Source: Microbacterium protaetiae (GTDB taxonomy: Bacteria > Actinomycetota > Actinomycetes > Actinomycetales > Microbacteriaceae). Taken from it: DNA of 64,000 nucleotides. The position numbers and the translations under genes were made by a program. The notes under the pieces were generated by a model. It ran no database searches. It was given only the letters and a program-made list of their open reading frames with translations, and was not told the DNA's origin. Each line of letters starts with the position of its first letter. Position 1 is the stretch's first letter. Shown piece by piece: positions 1-7,734 of this stretch. The stretch covers positions 2,480,001 to 2,544,000 of the forward strand of contig NZ_CP035494.1 of NCBI RefSeq assembly GCF_004135285.1, read 5' to 3'.

Positions 1-246
1 CATGTCGATGACGCCGGTGCCCACCTCGATGCGCGTGGTCTTCGCCGCGATCGCGGCCAGGAGCGGCATCGGCGAGGAGTGCTGCTTCGCGAAATGGTGC
101 ACACGGAAATACGTGCCGTCGACCCCGAGCTCGTCCATCTGCTGGGCGAGGTCGATGGCCTGATGAAGATTGTCGCCCGCGGTCAAGTGACGGCCGCCGC
201 CGAGCGGGCCGTAGTGACCGAACGAGAGCGTTCCGAAGCGCTGCAT
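1..246 (-). CDS. LLM-class flavin-dependent oxidoreductase (N-terminal part)
   Basis: The first 82 codons of a gene that runs off the left edge. It starts at the ATG complementary to 244-246. The protein begins MQRFGTLSFGHYGPLGGGR and continues through an alternating helix/strand segment ending in RIEVGTGVIDM, which matches the first beta strands of the bacterial luciferase-like (LLM) TIM barrel. Members use FMN or F420 to oxidise small substrates; the substrate cannot be told from this fragment. It is divergent from the DUF1361 gene, with about 80 bp between the two starts. Confidence 0.75.
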   Translation of the reverse strand, partial: MQRFGTLSFGHYGPLGGGRHLTAGDNLHQAIDLAQQMDELGVDGTYFRVHHFAKQHSSPMPLLAAIAAKTTRIEVGTGVIDM

Positions 247-324
247 GGTGGATCCAACGGTACCTGCGATCGGTGTATTCCACTGAATGGATGCTGCGCG
301 GCATCCGCTCACTATCGTGGACAA

Positions 325-1044
325 GTGATCATCATCGCGGCGTTTGCAGCCGTCGTGCTCCTCAACGTCTACGCCGCGGTGCTGATCGCGCTGCGCGCAC
401 TCGTGTACCGGGTGCCGATGTACCGGCCGATGCTGCTGAACATCGTGCTGTCGTTCGTGCCCGTCGTGGTCGCCGTGCTCGGGGTGGTCGGCCTGCTCGC
501 GATCGGTGCGGTCGGTGCAGGGGCCGACCCGCCGTCGGGACTGGGCATCCTGCTCTGGGTGTTCCTGGTGGTCGGCACTCTGGCGTGGGTGCTGTTCTTT
601 CCGAACGCCATCTATCTCATCACGGAGCTCAACTTCAGTCATCGGCGCGACGACGACCCGGTGCCGCTCTGGTTCGACATCGTGCAGACGCTCACGCTGA
701 CGCTGTCGGGCATCGCCAATGCGGTGCTGAGCATGGGTGTGGTCGAGTCGATGTTCACGATCGTGGTGTTCGACGCGTCCGAGGGCATTCCGCTGGCGAG
801 CTGGGTGTTCGCCGGCGTGGTGATAGTGCTGGGTGCCATCGGCGTCTATCTGGGACGGTACCTGCGGTTCAACAGTTGGGACGTGCGGCATCCGTTCGGG
901 ATGCTGCGCAAGCTGCGCACGCACTTCGCCCAGCGAGGCAAGGCGCTCGAGGCATTCGGCTTCGTGCTCACGCACGCGGTGCTGATAGCGCTCGTCTACG
1001 TGCCGATCTACCTGCTCGCGTATCAGGCGCTGCGGGTGGGGTGA
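325..1044 (+). CDS. DUF1361 family integral membrane protein
   Basis: A 239-residue protein rich in hydrophobic segments (about six to seven predicted membrane helices). Its central FFPNAIYLITELNF segment and following WFD motif fit the DUF1361 family of uncharacterised membrane proteins. I place the start at GTG 325, just before the first hydrophobic helix (VIIIAAFAAVVLLNVYAAV). Upstream codons in the same frame overlap the divergent oxidoreductase gene and look non-coding. The 3' end overlaps the convergent DUF3054 gene by 22 bp. Function unknown. Confidence 0.7.
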   Translation: MIIIAAFAAVVLLNVYAAVLIALRALVYRVPMYRPMLLNIVLSFVPVVVAVLGVVGLLAIGAVGAGADPPSGLGILLWVFLVVGTLAWVLFFPNAIYLITELNFSHRRDDDPVPLWFDIVQTLTLTLSGIANAVLSMGVVESMFTIVVFDASEGIPLASWVFAGVVIVLGAIGVYLGRYLRFNSWDVRHPFGMLRKLRTHFAQRGKALEAFGFVLTHAVLIALVYVPIYLLAYQALRVG

Positions 1045-1397
1045 GCGCGGCGCGCGAGGAGCGCGGCGACCACGCGCCACCCTACGAGGGTCAGGAGCAA
1101 GAACACCCCGGCGACGAGGATGAACGGCAGCGCCGTGCCCTGCGCGCTGGCCACGCGCAGCAGCATCCCGCCCGCCAGCGTCACCGCCCACAGCGGCAAG
1201 CCCGTGCGCACCGGGCGCGTCGGCGCTCGCCAGGCGAACAGGGCGGCCCAGCCGACCAGCAGCGCTGCCAAGAAGGGCCAGGCGGTCGTGGCGATGCCGC
1301 CCAGATCGAGGTGCTCGCCGTGACTGGCGCGGCCGATGATCGCGAAGACCAGCACGATGACAATGTCGGCCACGAACGACCAGACGGCGCGTGTCAT
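1023..1397 (-). CDS. DUF3054 family membrane protein
   Basis: A 124-residue protein with four hydrophobic helices. It begins MTRAVWSFVADIVIVLVFAI and contains the RASHGE segment after helix 1 that is typical of DUF3054. The start at 1397 is preferred over an in-frame ATG seven codons upstream because AGAGGGG lies just upstream of it. The IS110 copy A core lies about 58 bp upstream of this start, so the insertion may have separated the gene from its native promoter. Function unknown. Confidence 0.7.
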   Translation of the reverse strand: MTRAVWSFVADIVIVLVFAIIGRASHGEHLDLGGIATTAWPFLAALLVGWAALFAWRAPTRPVRTGLPLWAVTLAGGMLLRVASAQGTALPFILVAGVFLLLTLVGWRVVAALLARRAHPTRSA

Positions 1398-1459
1398 GAG
1401 AACCCCTCTTTTCGGCATCCGTCCATTCTCCCAGGCGCTCGCGCGTTCAGAACTCAGCT

Positions 1460-1715
1460 ATGCGCGGCGGGGTGGGCCGTGGTGGATGGGAAATGTGGTG
1501 AGGTGGTCGCCTCTTGTGGTGCGGTCGCGAGGCGCGGATGCTGTTGGTAGCTGGTGGCTGATGCCGATTCAACTGTGGTGCGGAAAGTCCGTGACTCAGC
1601 TTGGTACGGGAAGCCGCCACGGGACCCGTGGATTGTCGCCTTAGAGCACGCGCGTCAGACTCCTGACCTTTCTGGCTCCCCGCCACCAGTAGTGAACAGG
1701 TGAGAGGAGATTGGG
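1460..1715 (+). ncRNA. Candidate bridge RNA region of IS110 copy A
   Basis: The 256-bp noncoding left end, almost identical in all three copies. Visible foldable parts in order: CGCCTC/GAGGCG (1508-1513 with 1529-1534); a bulged hairpin of about 1580-1620 with inner stem CCGT/ACGG whose loop contains ACTCAGCT (1594-1601); CCACGGG/CCCGTGG (1617-1631); and GTCAG/CTGAC (1654-1667). ACTCAGCT equals the left target flank plus core (AGAACT-CAGCT) and not the donor junction (ACACGT-CAGCT), so it could be a target guide. CGTCAG at 1653-1658 resembles the donor end. RNA expression and exact ends are inferred from known IS110 bridge RNAs. Confidence 0.5.
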
Positions 1716-2942
1716 ATGGATCTGTTGCATCCTCGAGCGGCGGGGATCGATATCTCAAAGAGGGATGCCAAGGTAGCCATTCGGGTGCAGTCCGAGGGTG
1801 GGAAGGTGTCCACGCAGGTCACGACGTGGGGCTCGATGACGGGTCAGGTCCTCGAACTCGCCGATTTCCTGCGCTCGCAGGGGGTGACCACGGTGGTGAT
1901 GGAAGCGACCAGTGATTACTGGAAGCCGTTCTACTATCCGATGGAAGCGACCGGGCTGCCAGTGATGCTCGTCAACGCCCGGCAGGCCAGGAACATCCCG
2001 GGCCGGAAGTCGGACGTGTCTGATGCGGCATGGCTGGCGGATCTGGGTGCGCACGGGCTGTTGCGGGCCTCGTTCGTGCCCGCGCCGGATATCCGCCGGT
2101 TGCGGGACCTGACCCGGGCCCGTCAGATGCTCGTCCATGACCGCACCCGGGTCAAGCAGCGGTTGGAGAAGTCGCTGGAATCGTCCGGCACGAAACTGTC
2201 CGTCGTGGTGGCCGATTTGAATGGTGTCTCCGCGCGCCGGATGCTGGACGCGCTCGTGGCCGGGGAACGGGACCCCCGCTCGCTTGCCGCGCTCGCGCAC
2301 CCGCGCATGAGAGCGACCCAGGACGAGTTGGCCGCCGCGCTTACCGGCAGGTTCACGGAACATGACGCGTTCATGGTCGGCCAGCACCTGACGCACTACG
2401 ACTTGCTCACCGGTCAGATCGATGCGCTCACGGCGCGTATCGAGGAGGAGATCGCGCCCTTTCGTCTCGCCCGGGAGCTGTTGACCACGATCCCGGGAAT
2501 CGCGGAACCGACCGCTGATGTGATCATCGCCGAGACCGGCGGGGACATGTCGATCTTCCCGACCGCGGCCCACCTCGCGTCCTGGGCGGGTGTATCGCCC
2601 GGGATGCACGAGTCCGCCGGGAAACGGAAATCGAGCACCACCCGGCCCGGGAACCGTTACCTCAAAGAAGCGCTCGGCAACGCAGCCAGCAGCAACGCGA
2701 AGAAGGGCTCCAACACGTACCTCGCTCGCCGTCAACGCCGCATCTCCGCGCGCCGCGGGAAAATGCGAGCCCTCGTAGCCACCGAACACGCGATCCTTAC
2801 CGCGGTATGGAACATGCTCTCCCGCGGCGAAGCATTCACCGATCTGACACCCCCGCCAGCGAATACCGAACGCCAGAAGAAATCGCACCTCCGAGCACTC
2901 GAACACCTCGGCTACAAAGTCACCCTCGCACCCGCCGCCTGA
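1716..2942 (+). CDS. IS110-family DEDD transposase (copy A)
   Basis: A 408-residue recombinase. The N-terminal RuvC-like DEDD domain shows D12 in GIDISK, E63 in VVMEATSDYW, and D100/D103 in KSDVSDAAWLADL. A coiled-coil linker follows (about 205-250). The C-terminal Tnp domain has the TTIPGIAEPTADVIIAE stretch and the SAGK segment near S300, the expected nucleophile. The start ATG follows GAGAGGAGATTGGG. The ORF is intact. It differs from copies B and C by only a few substitutions (copy B has AILNAVWN where A and C have AILTAVWN), so spread was recent. Confidence 0.95.
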   Translation: MDLLHPRAAGIDISKRDAKVAIRVQSEGGKVSTQVTTWGSMTGQVLELADFLRSQGVTTVVMEATSDYWKPFYYPMEATGLPVMLVNARQARNIPGRKSDVSDAAWLADLGAHGLLRASFVPAPDIRRLRDLTRARQMLVHDRTRVKQRLEKSLESSGTKLSVVVADLNGVSARRMLDALVAGERDPRSLAALAHPRMRATQDELAAALTGRFTEHDAFMVGQHLTHYDLLTGQIDALTARIEEEIAPFRLARELLTTIPGIAEPTADVIIAETGGDMSIFPTAAHLASWAGVSPGMHESAGKRKSSTTRPGNRYLKEALGNAASSNAKKGSNTYLARRQRRISARRGKMRALVATEHAILTAVWNMLSRGEAFTDLTPPPANTERQKKSHLRALEHLGYKVTLAPAA

Positions 2943-3089
2943 CCCAACCAGGAGCAGCCCGCACGTTCCCCATTTACACGTCAGAAGAAATCGCACCTCC
3001 GAGCACTCGAACACCTCGGCTACAAAGTCACCCTCGCACCCGCCGCCTGACCCAACCAGGAGCAGCCCGCACGTTCCCCATTTACACGT
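2874..3089 (+). repeat. 108-bp tandem duplication of the IS110 right end
   Basis: Units 2874-2981 and 2982-3089 are identical. Each covers the last codons of the transposase, the stop codon and the right terminus ending in TTTACACGT. The junction is at CAG, which occurs both as the start of the core (CAGCT) and inside the gene (CAGAAGAAATCG). Copies B and C carry a single unit. Confidence 0.95.
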
Positions 3090-3094
3090 CAGCT

Positions 3095-3368
3095 CATTTC
3101 GGCCGCGACTCACAGTTGGGGCGTGTTTTGGGTGGGCTGGCGGCGGTTTGGGCTGAGTTCTGATCGCGGATCAAAGCGGCTCGGTGCCGGTGCCCTCGCC
3201 GCCGGCCGCCCCGGCGGGGCATCCGGGCGTCTGGCTCCCGGCGCCCGCAGCCCCGCCCGATGTCCCCGGCGGCCCTCCGCTCCATCGCGGTCCGCGCGTT
3301 CAGGACTCAGCCGAAAGCGCGCGCGGCCGCGCCGATGCGGCCGTTCTGACCCCGCGGCGCGCCCGATG
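3095..3368. other. Intergenic gap between IS110 copies A and B
   Basis: Contains no convincing gene. It holds two unoccupied relatives of the IS target motif: TCAGAACTCAGCCC on the minus strand (about 3147-3160) and TTCAGGACTCAGCC on the plus strand (3299-3312). When the B/C dimer is removed in thought, the reading frame of the AbiEi-like gene enters this segment from its right edge and runs about 22 more codons (from HRARRG) to a TGA near 3300. Confidence 0.6.
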
Positions 3369-3412
3369 AGCTGACGTGTAAATGGGGAACGTGCGGGCTG
3401 CTCCTGGTTGGG

Positions 3413-4639
3413 TCAGGCGGCGGGTGCGAGGGTGACTTTGTAGCCGAGGTGTTCGAGTGCTCGGAGGTGCGATTTCTTCTGGCGTTCGGTATTCGCTGGC
3501 GGGGGTGTCAGATCGGTGAATGCTTCGCCGCGGGAGAGCATGTTCCATACCGCGTTAAGGATCGCGTGTTCGGTGGCTACGAGGGCTCGCATTTTCCCGC
3601 GGCGCGCGGAGATGCGGCGTTGACGGCGGGCGAGGTACGTGTTGGAGCCCTTCTTCGCGTTGCTGCTGGCTGCGTTGCCGAGCGCTTCTTTGAGGTAACG
3701 GTTCCCGGGCCGGGTGGTGCTCGATTTCCGTTTCCCGGCGGACTCGTGCATCCCGGGCGATACACCCGCCCAGGACGCGAGGTGGGCCGCGGTCGGGAAG
3801 ATCGACATGTCCCCGCCGGTCTCGGCGATGATCACATCAGCGGTCGGTTCCGCGATTCCCGGGATCGTGGTCAACAGCTCCCGGGCGAGACGAAAGGGCG
3901 CGATCTCCTCCTCGATACGCGCCGTGAGCGCATCGATCTGACCGGTGAGCAAGTCGTAGTGCGTCAGGTGCTGGCCGACCATGAACGCGTCATGTTCCGT
4001 GAACCTGCCGGTAAGCGCGGCGGCCAACTCGTCCTGGGTCGCTCTCATGCGCGGGTGCGCGAGCGCGGCAAGCGAGCGGGGGTCCCGTTCCCCGGCCACG
4101 AGCGCGTCCAGCATCCGGCGCGCGGAGACACCATTCAAATCGGCCACCACGACGGACAGTTTCGTGCCGGACGATTCCAGCGACTTCTCCAACCGCTGCT
4201 TGACCCGGGTGCGGTCATGGACGAGCATCTGACGGGCCCGGGTCAGGTCCCGCAACCGGCGGATATCCGGCGCGGGCACGAACGAGGCCCGCAACAGCCC
4301 GTGCGCACCCAGATCCGCCAGCCATGCCGCATCAGACACGTCCGACTTCCGGCCCGGGATGTTCCTGGCCTGCCGGGCGTTGACGAGCATCACTGGCAGC
4401 CCGGTCGCTTCCATCGGATAGTAGAACGGCTTCCAGTAATCACTGGTCGCTTCCATCACCACCGTGGTCACCCCCTGCGAGCGCAGGAAATCGGCGAGTT
4501 CGAGGACCTGACCCGTCATCGAGCCCCACGTCGTGACCTGCGTGGACACCTTCCCACCCTCGGACTGCACCCGAATGGCTACCTTGGCATCCCTCTTTGA
4601 GATATCGATCCCCGCCGCTCGAGGATGCAACAGATCCAT
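3413..4639 (-). CDS. IS110-family DEDD transposase (copy B)
   Basis: Intact 408-residue recombinase, essentially identical to copy A (see that entry for residues). Differences seen: Thr to Asn in AILNAVWNM near the C-terminus, and a silent or near-silent change in the region coding for the preceding Arg-rich helix. The same ribosome-binding sequence precedes the start. Confidence 0.95.
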   Translation of the reverse strand: MDLLHPRAAGIDISKRDAKVAIRVQSEGGKVSTQVTTWGSMTGQVLELADFLRSQGVTTVVMEATSDYWKPFYYPMEATGLPVMLVNARQARNIPGRKSDVSDAAWLADLGAHGLLRASFVPAPDIRRLRDLTRARQMLVHDRTRVKQRLEKSLESSGTKLSVVVADLNGVSARRMLDALVAGERDPRSLAALAHPRMRATQDELAAALTGRFTEHDAFMVGQHLTHYDLLTGQIDALTARIEEEIAPFRLARELLTTIPGIAEPTADVIIAETGGDMSIFPTAAHLASWAGVSPGMHESAGKRKSSTTRPGNRYLKEALGNAASSNAKKGSNTYLARRQRRISARRGKMRALVATEHAILNAVWNMLSRGEAFTDLTPPPANTERQKKSHLRALEHLGYKVTLAPAA

Positions 4640-4895
4640 CCCAATCTCCTCTCACCTGTTCACTACTGGTGGCGGGGAGCCAGAAAGGTCAGGAGTCTGA
4701 CGCGCGTGCTCTAAGGCGACAATCCACGGGTCCCGTGGCGGCTTCCCGTACCAAGCTGAGTCACGGACTTTCCGCACCACAGTTGAATCGGCATCAGCCA
4801 CCAGCTACCAACAGCATCCGCGCCCCGCGACCGCACCACAAGAGGCGACCACCTCACCACATTTCCCATCCACCACGGCCCACCCCGCCGCGCAT
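4640..4895 (-). ncRNA. Candidate bridge RNA region of IS110 copy B
   Basis: Left noncoding end of copy B, matching copy A at nearly every base. One visible change is CCCCGCGACC where A and C have CCTCGCGACC (plus-strand view of the minus-strand copies). The ACTCAGCT-bearing hairpin is conserved. Because the left end abuts the right end of copy C, the junction could also form a promoter, as reported for circular or tandem IS110 forms; this is inference. Confidence 0.45.
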
Positions 4896-4900
4896 AGCTG
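4896..4900 (-). other. Shared CAGCT core joining IS110 copies C and B
   Basis: The right end of copy C (TTTACACGT) is joined to the left end of copy B (ATGCGCGG) through a single CAGCT. This is the sequence expected of an IS110 right-end/left-end junction, normally seen in the excised circle. Confidence 0.85.
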
Positions 4901-4939
4901 ACGTGTAAATGGGGAACGTGCGGGCTGCTCCTGGTTGGG

Positions 4940-6166
4940 TCAGGCGGCGGGTGCGAGGGTGACTTTGTAGCCGAGGTGTTCGAGTGCTCGGAGGTGCGAT
5001 TTCTTCTGGCGTTCGGTATTCGCTGGCGGGGGTGTCAGATCGGTGAATGCTTCGCCGCGGGAGAGCATGTTCCATACCGCGGTAAGGATCGCGTGTTCGG
5101 TGGCTACGAGGGCTCGCATTTTCCCGCGGCGTGCGGAGATGCGGCGTTGACGGCGGGCGAGGTACGTGTTGGAGCCCTTCTTCGCGTTGCTGCTGGCTGC
5201 GTTGCCGAGCGCTTCTTTGAGGTAACGGTTCCCGGGCCGGGTGGTGCTCGATTTCCGTTTCCCGGCGGACTCGTGCATCCCGGGCGATACACCCGCCCAG
5301 GACGCGAGGTGGGCCGCGGTCGGGAAGATCGACATGTCCCCGCCGGTCTCGGCGATGATCACATCAGCGGTCGGTTCCGCGATTCCCGGGATCGTGGTCA
5401 ACAGCTCCCGGGCGAGACGAAAGGGCGCGATCTCCTCCTCGATACGCGCCGTGAGCGCATCGATCTGACCGGTGAGCAAGTCGTAGTGCGTCAGGTGCTG
5501 GCCGACCATGAACGCGTCATGTTCCGTGAACCTGCCGGTAAGCGCGGCGGCCAACTCGTCCTGGGTCGCTCTCATGCGCGGGTGCGCGAGCGCGGCAAGC
5601 GAGCGGGGGTCCCGTTCCCCGGCCACGAGCGCGTCCAGCATCCGGCGCGCGGAGACACCATTCAAATCGGCCACCACGACGGACAGTTTCGTGCCGGACG
5701 ATTCCAGCGACTTCTCCAACCGCTGCTTGACCCGGGTGCGGTCATGGACGAGCATCTGACGGGCCCGGGTCAGGTCCCGCAACCGGCGGATATCCGGCGC
5801 GGGCACGAACGAGGCCCGCAACAGCCCGTGCGCACCCAGATCCGCCAGCCATGCCGCATCAGACACGTCCGACTTCCGGCCCGGGATGTTCCTGGCCTGC
5901 CGGGCGTTGACGAGCATCACTGGCAGCCCGGTCGCTTCCATCGGATAGTAGAACGGCTTCCAGTAATCACTGGTCGCTTCCATCACCACCGTGGTCACCC
6001 CCTGCGAGCGCAGGAAATCGGCGAGTTCGAGGACCTGACCCGTCATCGAGCCCCACGTCGTGACCTGCGTGGACACCTTCCCACCCTCGGACTGCACCCG
6101 AATGGCTACCTTGGCATCCCTCTTTGAGATATCGATCCCCGCCGCTCGAGGATGCAACAGATCCAT
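4940..6166 (-). CDS. IS110-family DEDD transposase (copy C)
   Basis: Intact 408-residue recombinase; its protein sequence matches copy A at every residue compared, and the DNA has only isolated differences (for example GCGTGCGGAG near 5130). Catalytic D12, E63, D100, D103 and the S300 region are all present. It ends 40 bp before the shared core. Confidence 0.95.
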   Translation of the reverse strand: MDLLHPRAAGIDISKRDAKVAIRVQSEGGKVSTQVTTWGSMTGQVLELADFLRSQGVTTVVMEATSDYWKPFYYPMEATGLPVMLVNARQARNIPGRKSDVSDAAWLADLGAHGLLRASFVPAPDIRRLRDLTRARQMLVHDRTRVKQRLEKSLESSGTKLSVVVADLNGVSARRMLDALVAGERDPRSLAALAHPRMRATQDELAAALTGRFTEHDAFMVGQHLTHYDLLTGQIDALTARIEEEIAPFRLARELLTTIPGIAEPTADVIIAETGGDMSIFPTAAHLASWAGVSPGMHESAGKRKSSTTRPGNRYLKEALGNAASSNAKKGSNTYLARRQRRISARRGKMRALVATEHAILTAVWNMLSRGEAFTDLTPPPANTERQKKSHLRALEHLGYKVTLAPAA

Positions 6167-6422
6167 CCCAATCTCCTCTCACCTGTTCACTACTGGTGGC
6201 GGGGAGCCAGAAAGGTCAGGAGTCTGACGCGCGTGCTCTAAGGCGACAATCCACGGGTCCCGTGGCGGCTTCCCGTACCAAGCTGAGTCACGGACTTTCC
6301 GCACCACAGTTGAATCGGCATCAGCCACCAGCTACCAACAGCATCCGCGCCTCGCGACCGCACCACAAGAGGCGACCACCTCACCACATTTCCCATCCAC
6401 CACGGCCCACCCCGCCGCGCAT
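6167..6422 (-). ncRNA. Candidate bridge RNA region of IS110 copy C
   Basis: Left noncoding end of copy C, same hairpins as copy A, including the loop with ACTCAGCT. Its outer 40 bp are also translated as the replacement C-terminus of the interrupted upstream gene. Confidence 0.45.
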
Positions 6423-7307
6423 AGCTGAGTTCTGAACATCGATACGGTAGGGCGGGTGGGCGAGTACCTGTTTGAGCATGGCGAGGACTTTCTCGGGGTT
6501 GTAGAGAATGTCCTCGGCGATGGGCCGGATGGTCACATATCCTTGTGCGGCCGCGGCGAAGTCCCGCCGGCGATCGCGCTTCTCGTTGTCCCAGCCCTCG
6601 TGGTACTTCTTGCTGTCGCACTCGACGATGAGCCATCCGTCGACGACGAAGTCCACCCGCCCGACCCCACGGATCTCCACTTGCACGTCAACGTGGCAGC
6701 CCAGACCCCGCAGCATCAGGCGCATGAGCGACTCGGGTCCCGACTCGGCGCGCCTGTCGAGCAGTGCGCGCAGCCGCCGGTAGCGGCGCGGCAGCAGGTC
6801 GAACACCCGCTTCACCTTCTCTTCGTCGACGACGCCGTGATGCCACGCGCTGTCGAGGGTGGCGATGGCTTCGCGCAGTGATTGACACCGGAACGACTGT
6901 GCGAGCGCCTCGACCACATCGGCTGTCAGATGGCCTCGATCGCGCGACGAGCGTCGCCAGTGCCGCACGACGCTTTCGTCTGGTGCGGGAAGCCGGGTCG
7001 AACCGTGTTCGACCTGCACGTGCAGCCGATCGTGGGTGTGGACGAAGATGCCGATGGCTCTCAACAGCGAGATGCAGTCGAGCCGCGCCCCCAGCCGGCC
7101 GGCACGCACGAGATCGACGCTCATTCCGGTCTTCACATACCGCCCGTTCCGCAGTCGGATGAGTTCGCCGTTGGCCACGAGGTGGGCGATGTGCCGCGCA
7201 CGGATGCCCTCATCGATGAGGGCCGCGCGGCTCAGGAACGTGATCGGACGAATCTCCTCCGCCAGCTCGCGCGGCGTCTTCTCTTCTTCTTCTTCTTCTG
7301 CTGCCAT
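6381..7307 (-). CDS. AbiEi-like/DUF559-type protein with IS-derived C-terminus
   Basis: A 308-residue protein. Residues about 18-60 form a small winged-helix (FLSRAALIDEGIRARHIAHLVANGELIRLRNGRYV), like AbiEi antitoxin N-terminal domains. The C-terminal third (GLGCHVDVQVEIRGVGRVDFVVDGWLIVECDSKKYHEG...RD) matches the Vsr/restriction-like DUF559 fold, with D-x(n)-ExDSKKYH as the likely metal site. These proteins are common in Microbacteriaceae; a DNA-binding or nuclease role is inferred, not shown. The last about 13 residues (MRGGVGRGGWEMW) come from the left end of IS110 copy C, so the native C-terminus is lost. The N-terminus carries a run of acidic residues (AAEEEEEEK). Confidence 0.7.
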   Translation of the reverse strand: MAAEEEEEEKTPRELAEEIRPITFLSRAALIDEGIRARHIAHLVANGELIRLRNGRYVKTGMSVDLVRAGRLGARLDCISLLRAIGIFVHTHDRLHVQVEHGSTRLPAPDESVVRHWRRSSRDRGHLTADVVEALAQSFRCQSLREAIATLDSAWHHGVVDEEKVKRVFDLLPRRYRRLRALLDRRAESGPESLMRLMLRGLGCHVDVQVEIRGVGRVDFVVDGWLIVECDSKKYHEGWDNEKRDRRRDFAAAAQGYVTIRPIAEDILYNPEKVLAMLKQVLAHPPYRIDVQNSAMRGGVGRGGWEMW

Positions 7308-7449
7308 GTCCCCATGACACTCACCCCGGGCCCCGCGCGGGGCGCGTGGGACGAATCTGTGGACAAGTCAGCGGGATGCCGCGGCTGGGGAGGAAACGGT
7401 GCGACGACGGTCGTCGTGGCTCGGCGACAGCTCGGCGAGGCGATCAGAA
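7308..7449. other. Upstream region of the AbiEi-like gene
   Basis: About 140 bp without a gene between the AbiEi-like start and the 55-bp repeat array. No clear promoter hexamers were recognised. Confidence 0.4.
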
Positions 7450-7697
7450 CTCATCCCATCCGCGCGGATCGGGCCCGATCGGGCGCCGCACGGCGCCCCG
7501 GTGCGATGGATGGGATGAGTTTTGAACGCACGGCACGGCGCCGCACGGCGCCCCGGCGCGATGGATGGGATGAGTGTTGAACGCACGGCACGGCGCCGGA
7601 CGGCGCCCCGGTGCGATGGATGGGATGAGTTTTGAACGCACGGCACGGTGCCGCACGGCGCCCCGGCGCGATGGGTGGGCTGAGTTTGAAACGCCAG
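7450..7697. repeat. 55-bp tandem repeat array (about four units)
   Basis: Units begin at about 7505, 7560, 7615 and 7670, spaced exactly 55 bp, with a divergent partial unit to the left. On the minus strand each unit contains GTTCAAAACTCATCCCATC or a close variant; the last reads TTTCAAACTCAGCCCACC. This is related to the GTTCAGAACTCAGCTCAT target of the IS110 elements. The rest is GC-rich with the short palindrome GGCGCC. No unique spacers, so not CRISPR. Confidence 0.9.
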
Positions 7698-7734
7698 TGC
7701 GCCCCACCGCCTCGACGCACCCGAGCTCGGCGCG

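Larger units (their letters stand above)
1460..3089 (+). mobile_element. IS110-family element, copy A (plus strand, 108-bp right-end duplication)
   Basis: One of three near-identical elements. Its boundaries are defined by comparison with the other copies and by a CAGCT core on each side (1455-1459 and 3090-3094). Internal length is 1630 bp, exactly 1522 bp (the length of copies B and C) plus a 108-bp tandem duplication of the right end. There are no terminal inverted repeats and no target duplication beyond the core, as usual for IS110. The left noncoding end is about 256 bp and lies upstream of the transposase, the arrangement of IS110-group elements that encode a bridge RNA there. Confidence 0.9.
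3374..4895 (-). mobile_element. IS110-family element, copy B (inner member of tandem dimer)
   Basis: A 1522-bp element between CAGCT cores at 3369-3373 and 4896-4900 (read on the minus strand). The 4896-4900 core is shared with copy C, so B and C form a head-to-tail dimer with one core between them. Right flank on the minus strand is CAGCTCAT, as for copy A. Confidence 0.92.
4901..6422 (-). mobile_element. IS110-family element, copy C (outer member of tandem dimer)
   Basis: A 1522-bp element between cores 4896-4900 and 6423-6427. Its left end lies inside the 3' part of the AbiEi/DUF559-like gene: the gene reads GTTCAGAACT-CAGCT and then continues into IS sequence. The left flank GTTCAGAACT is identical to that of copy A. 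Confidence 0.92.

Noticed and set aside
79..324. N-terminal extension of the DUF1361 protein
   Set aside because: It lies opposite the start of the luciferase-like gene and gives a charged, non-conserved leader.
1755..3113. Long reading frame opposite IS110 copy A (and equivalents opposite B and C)
   Set aside because: It mirrors the transposase on the other strand in all copies; its protein is Arg/Gly-rich with no domain and no good start.
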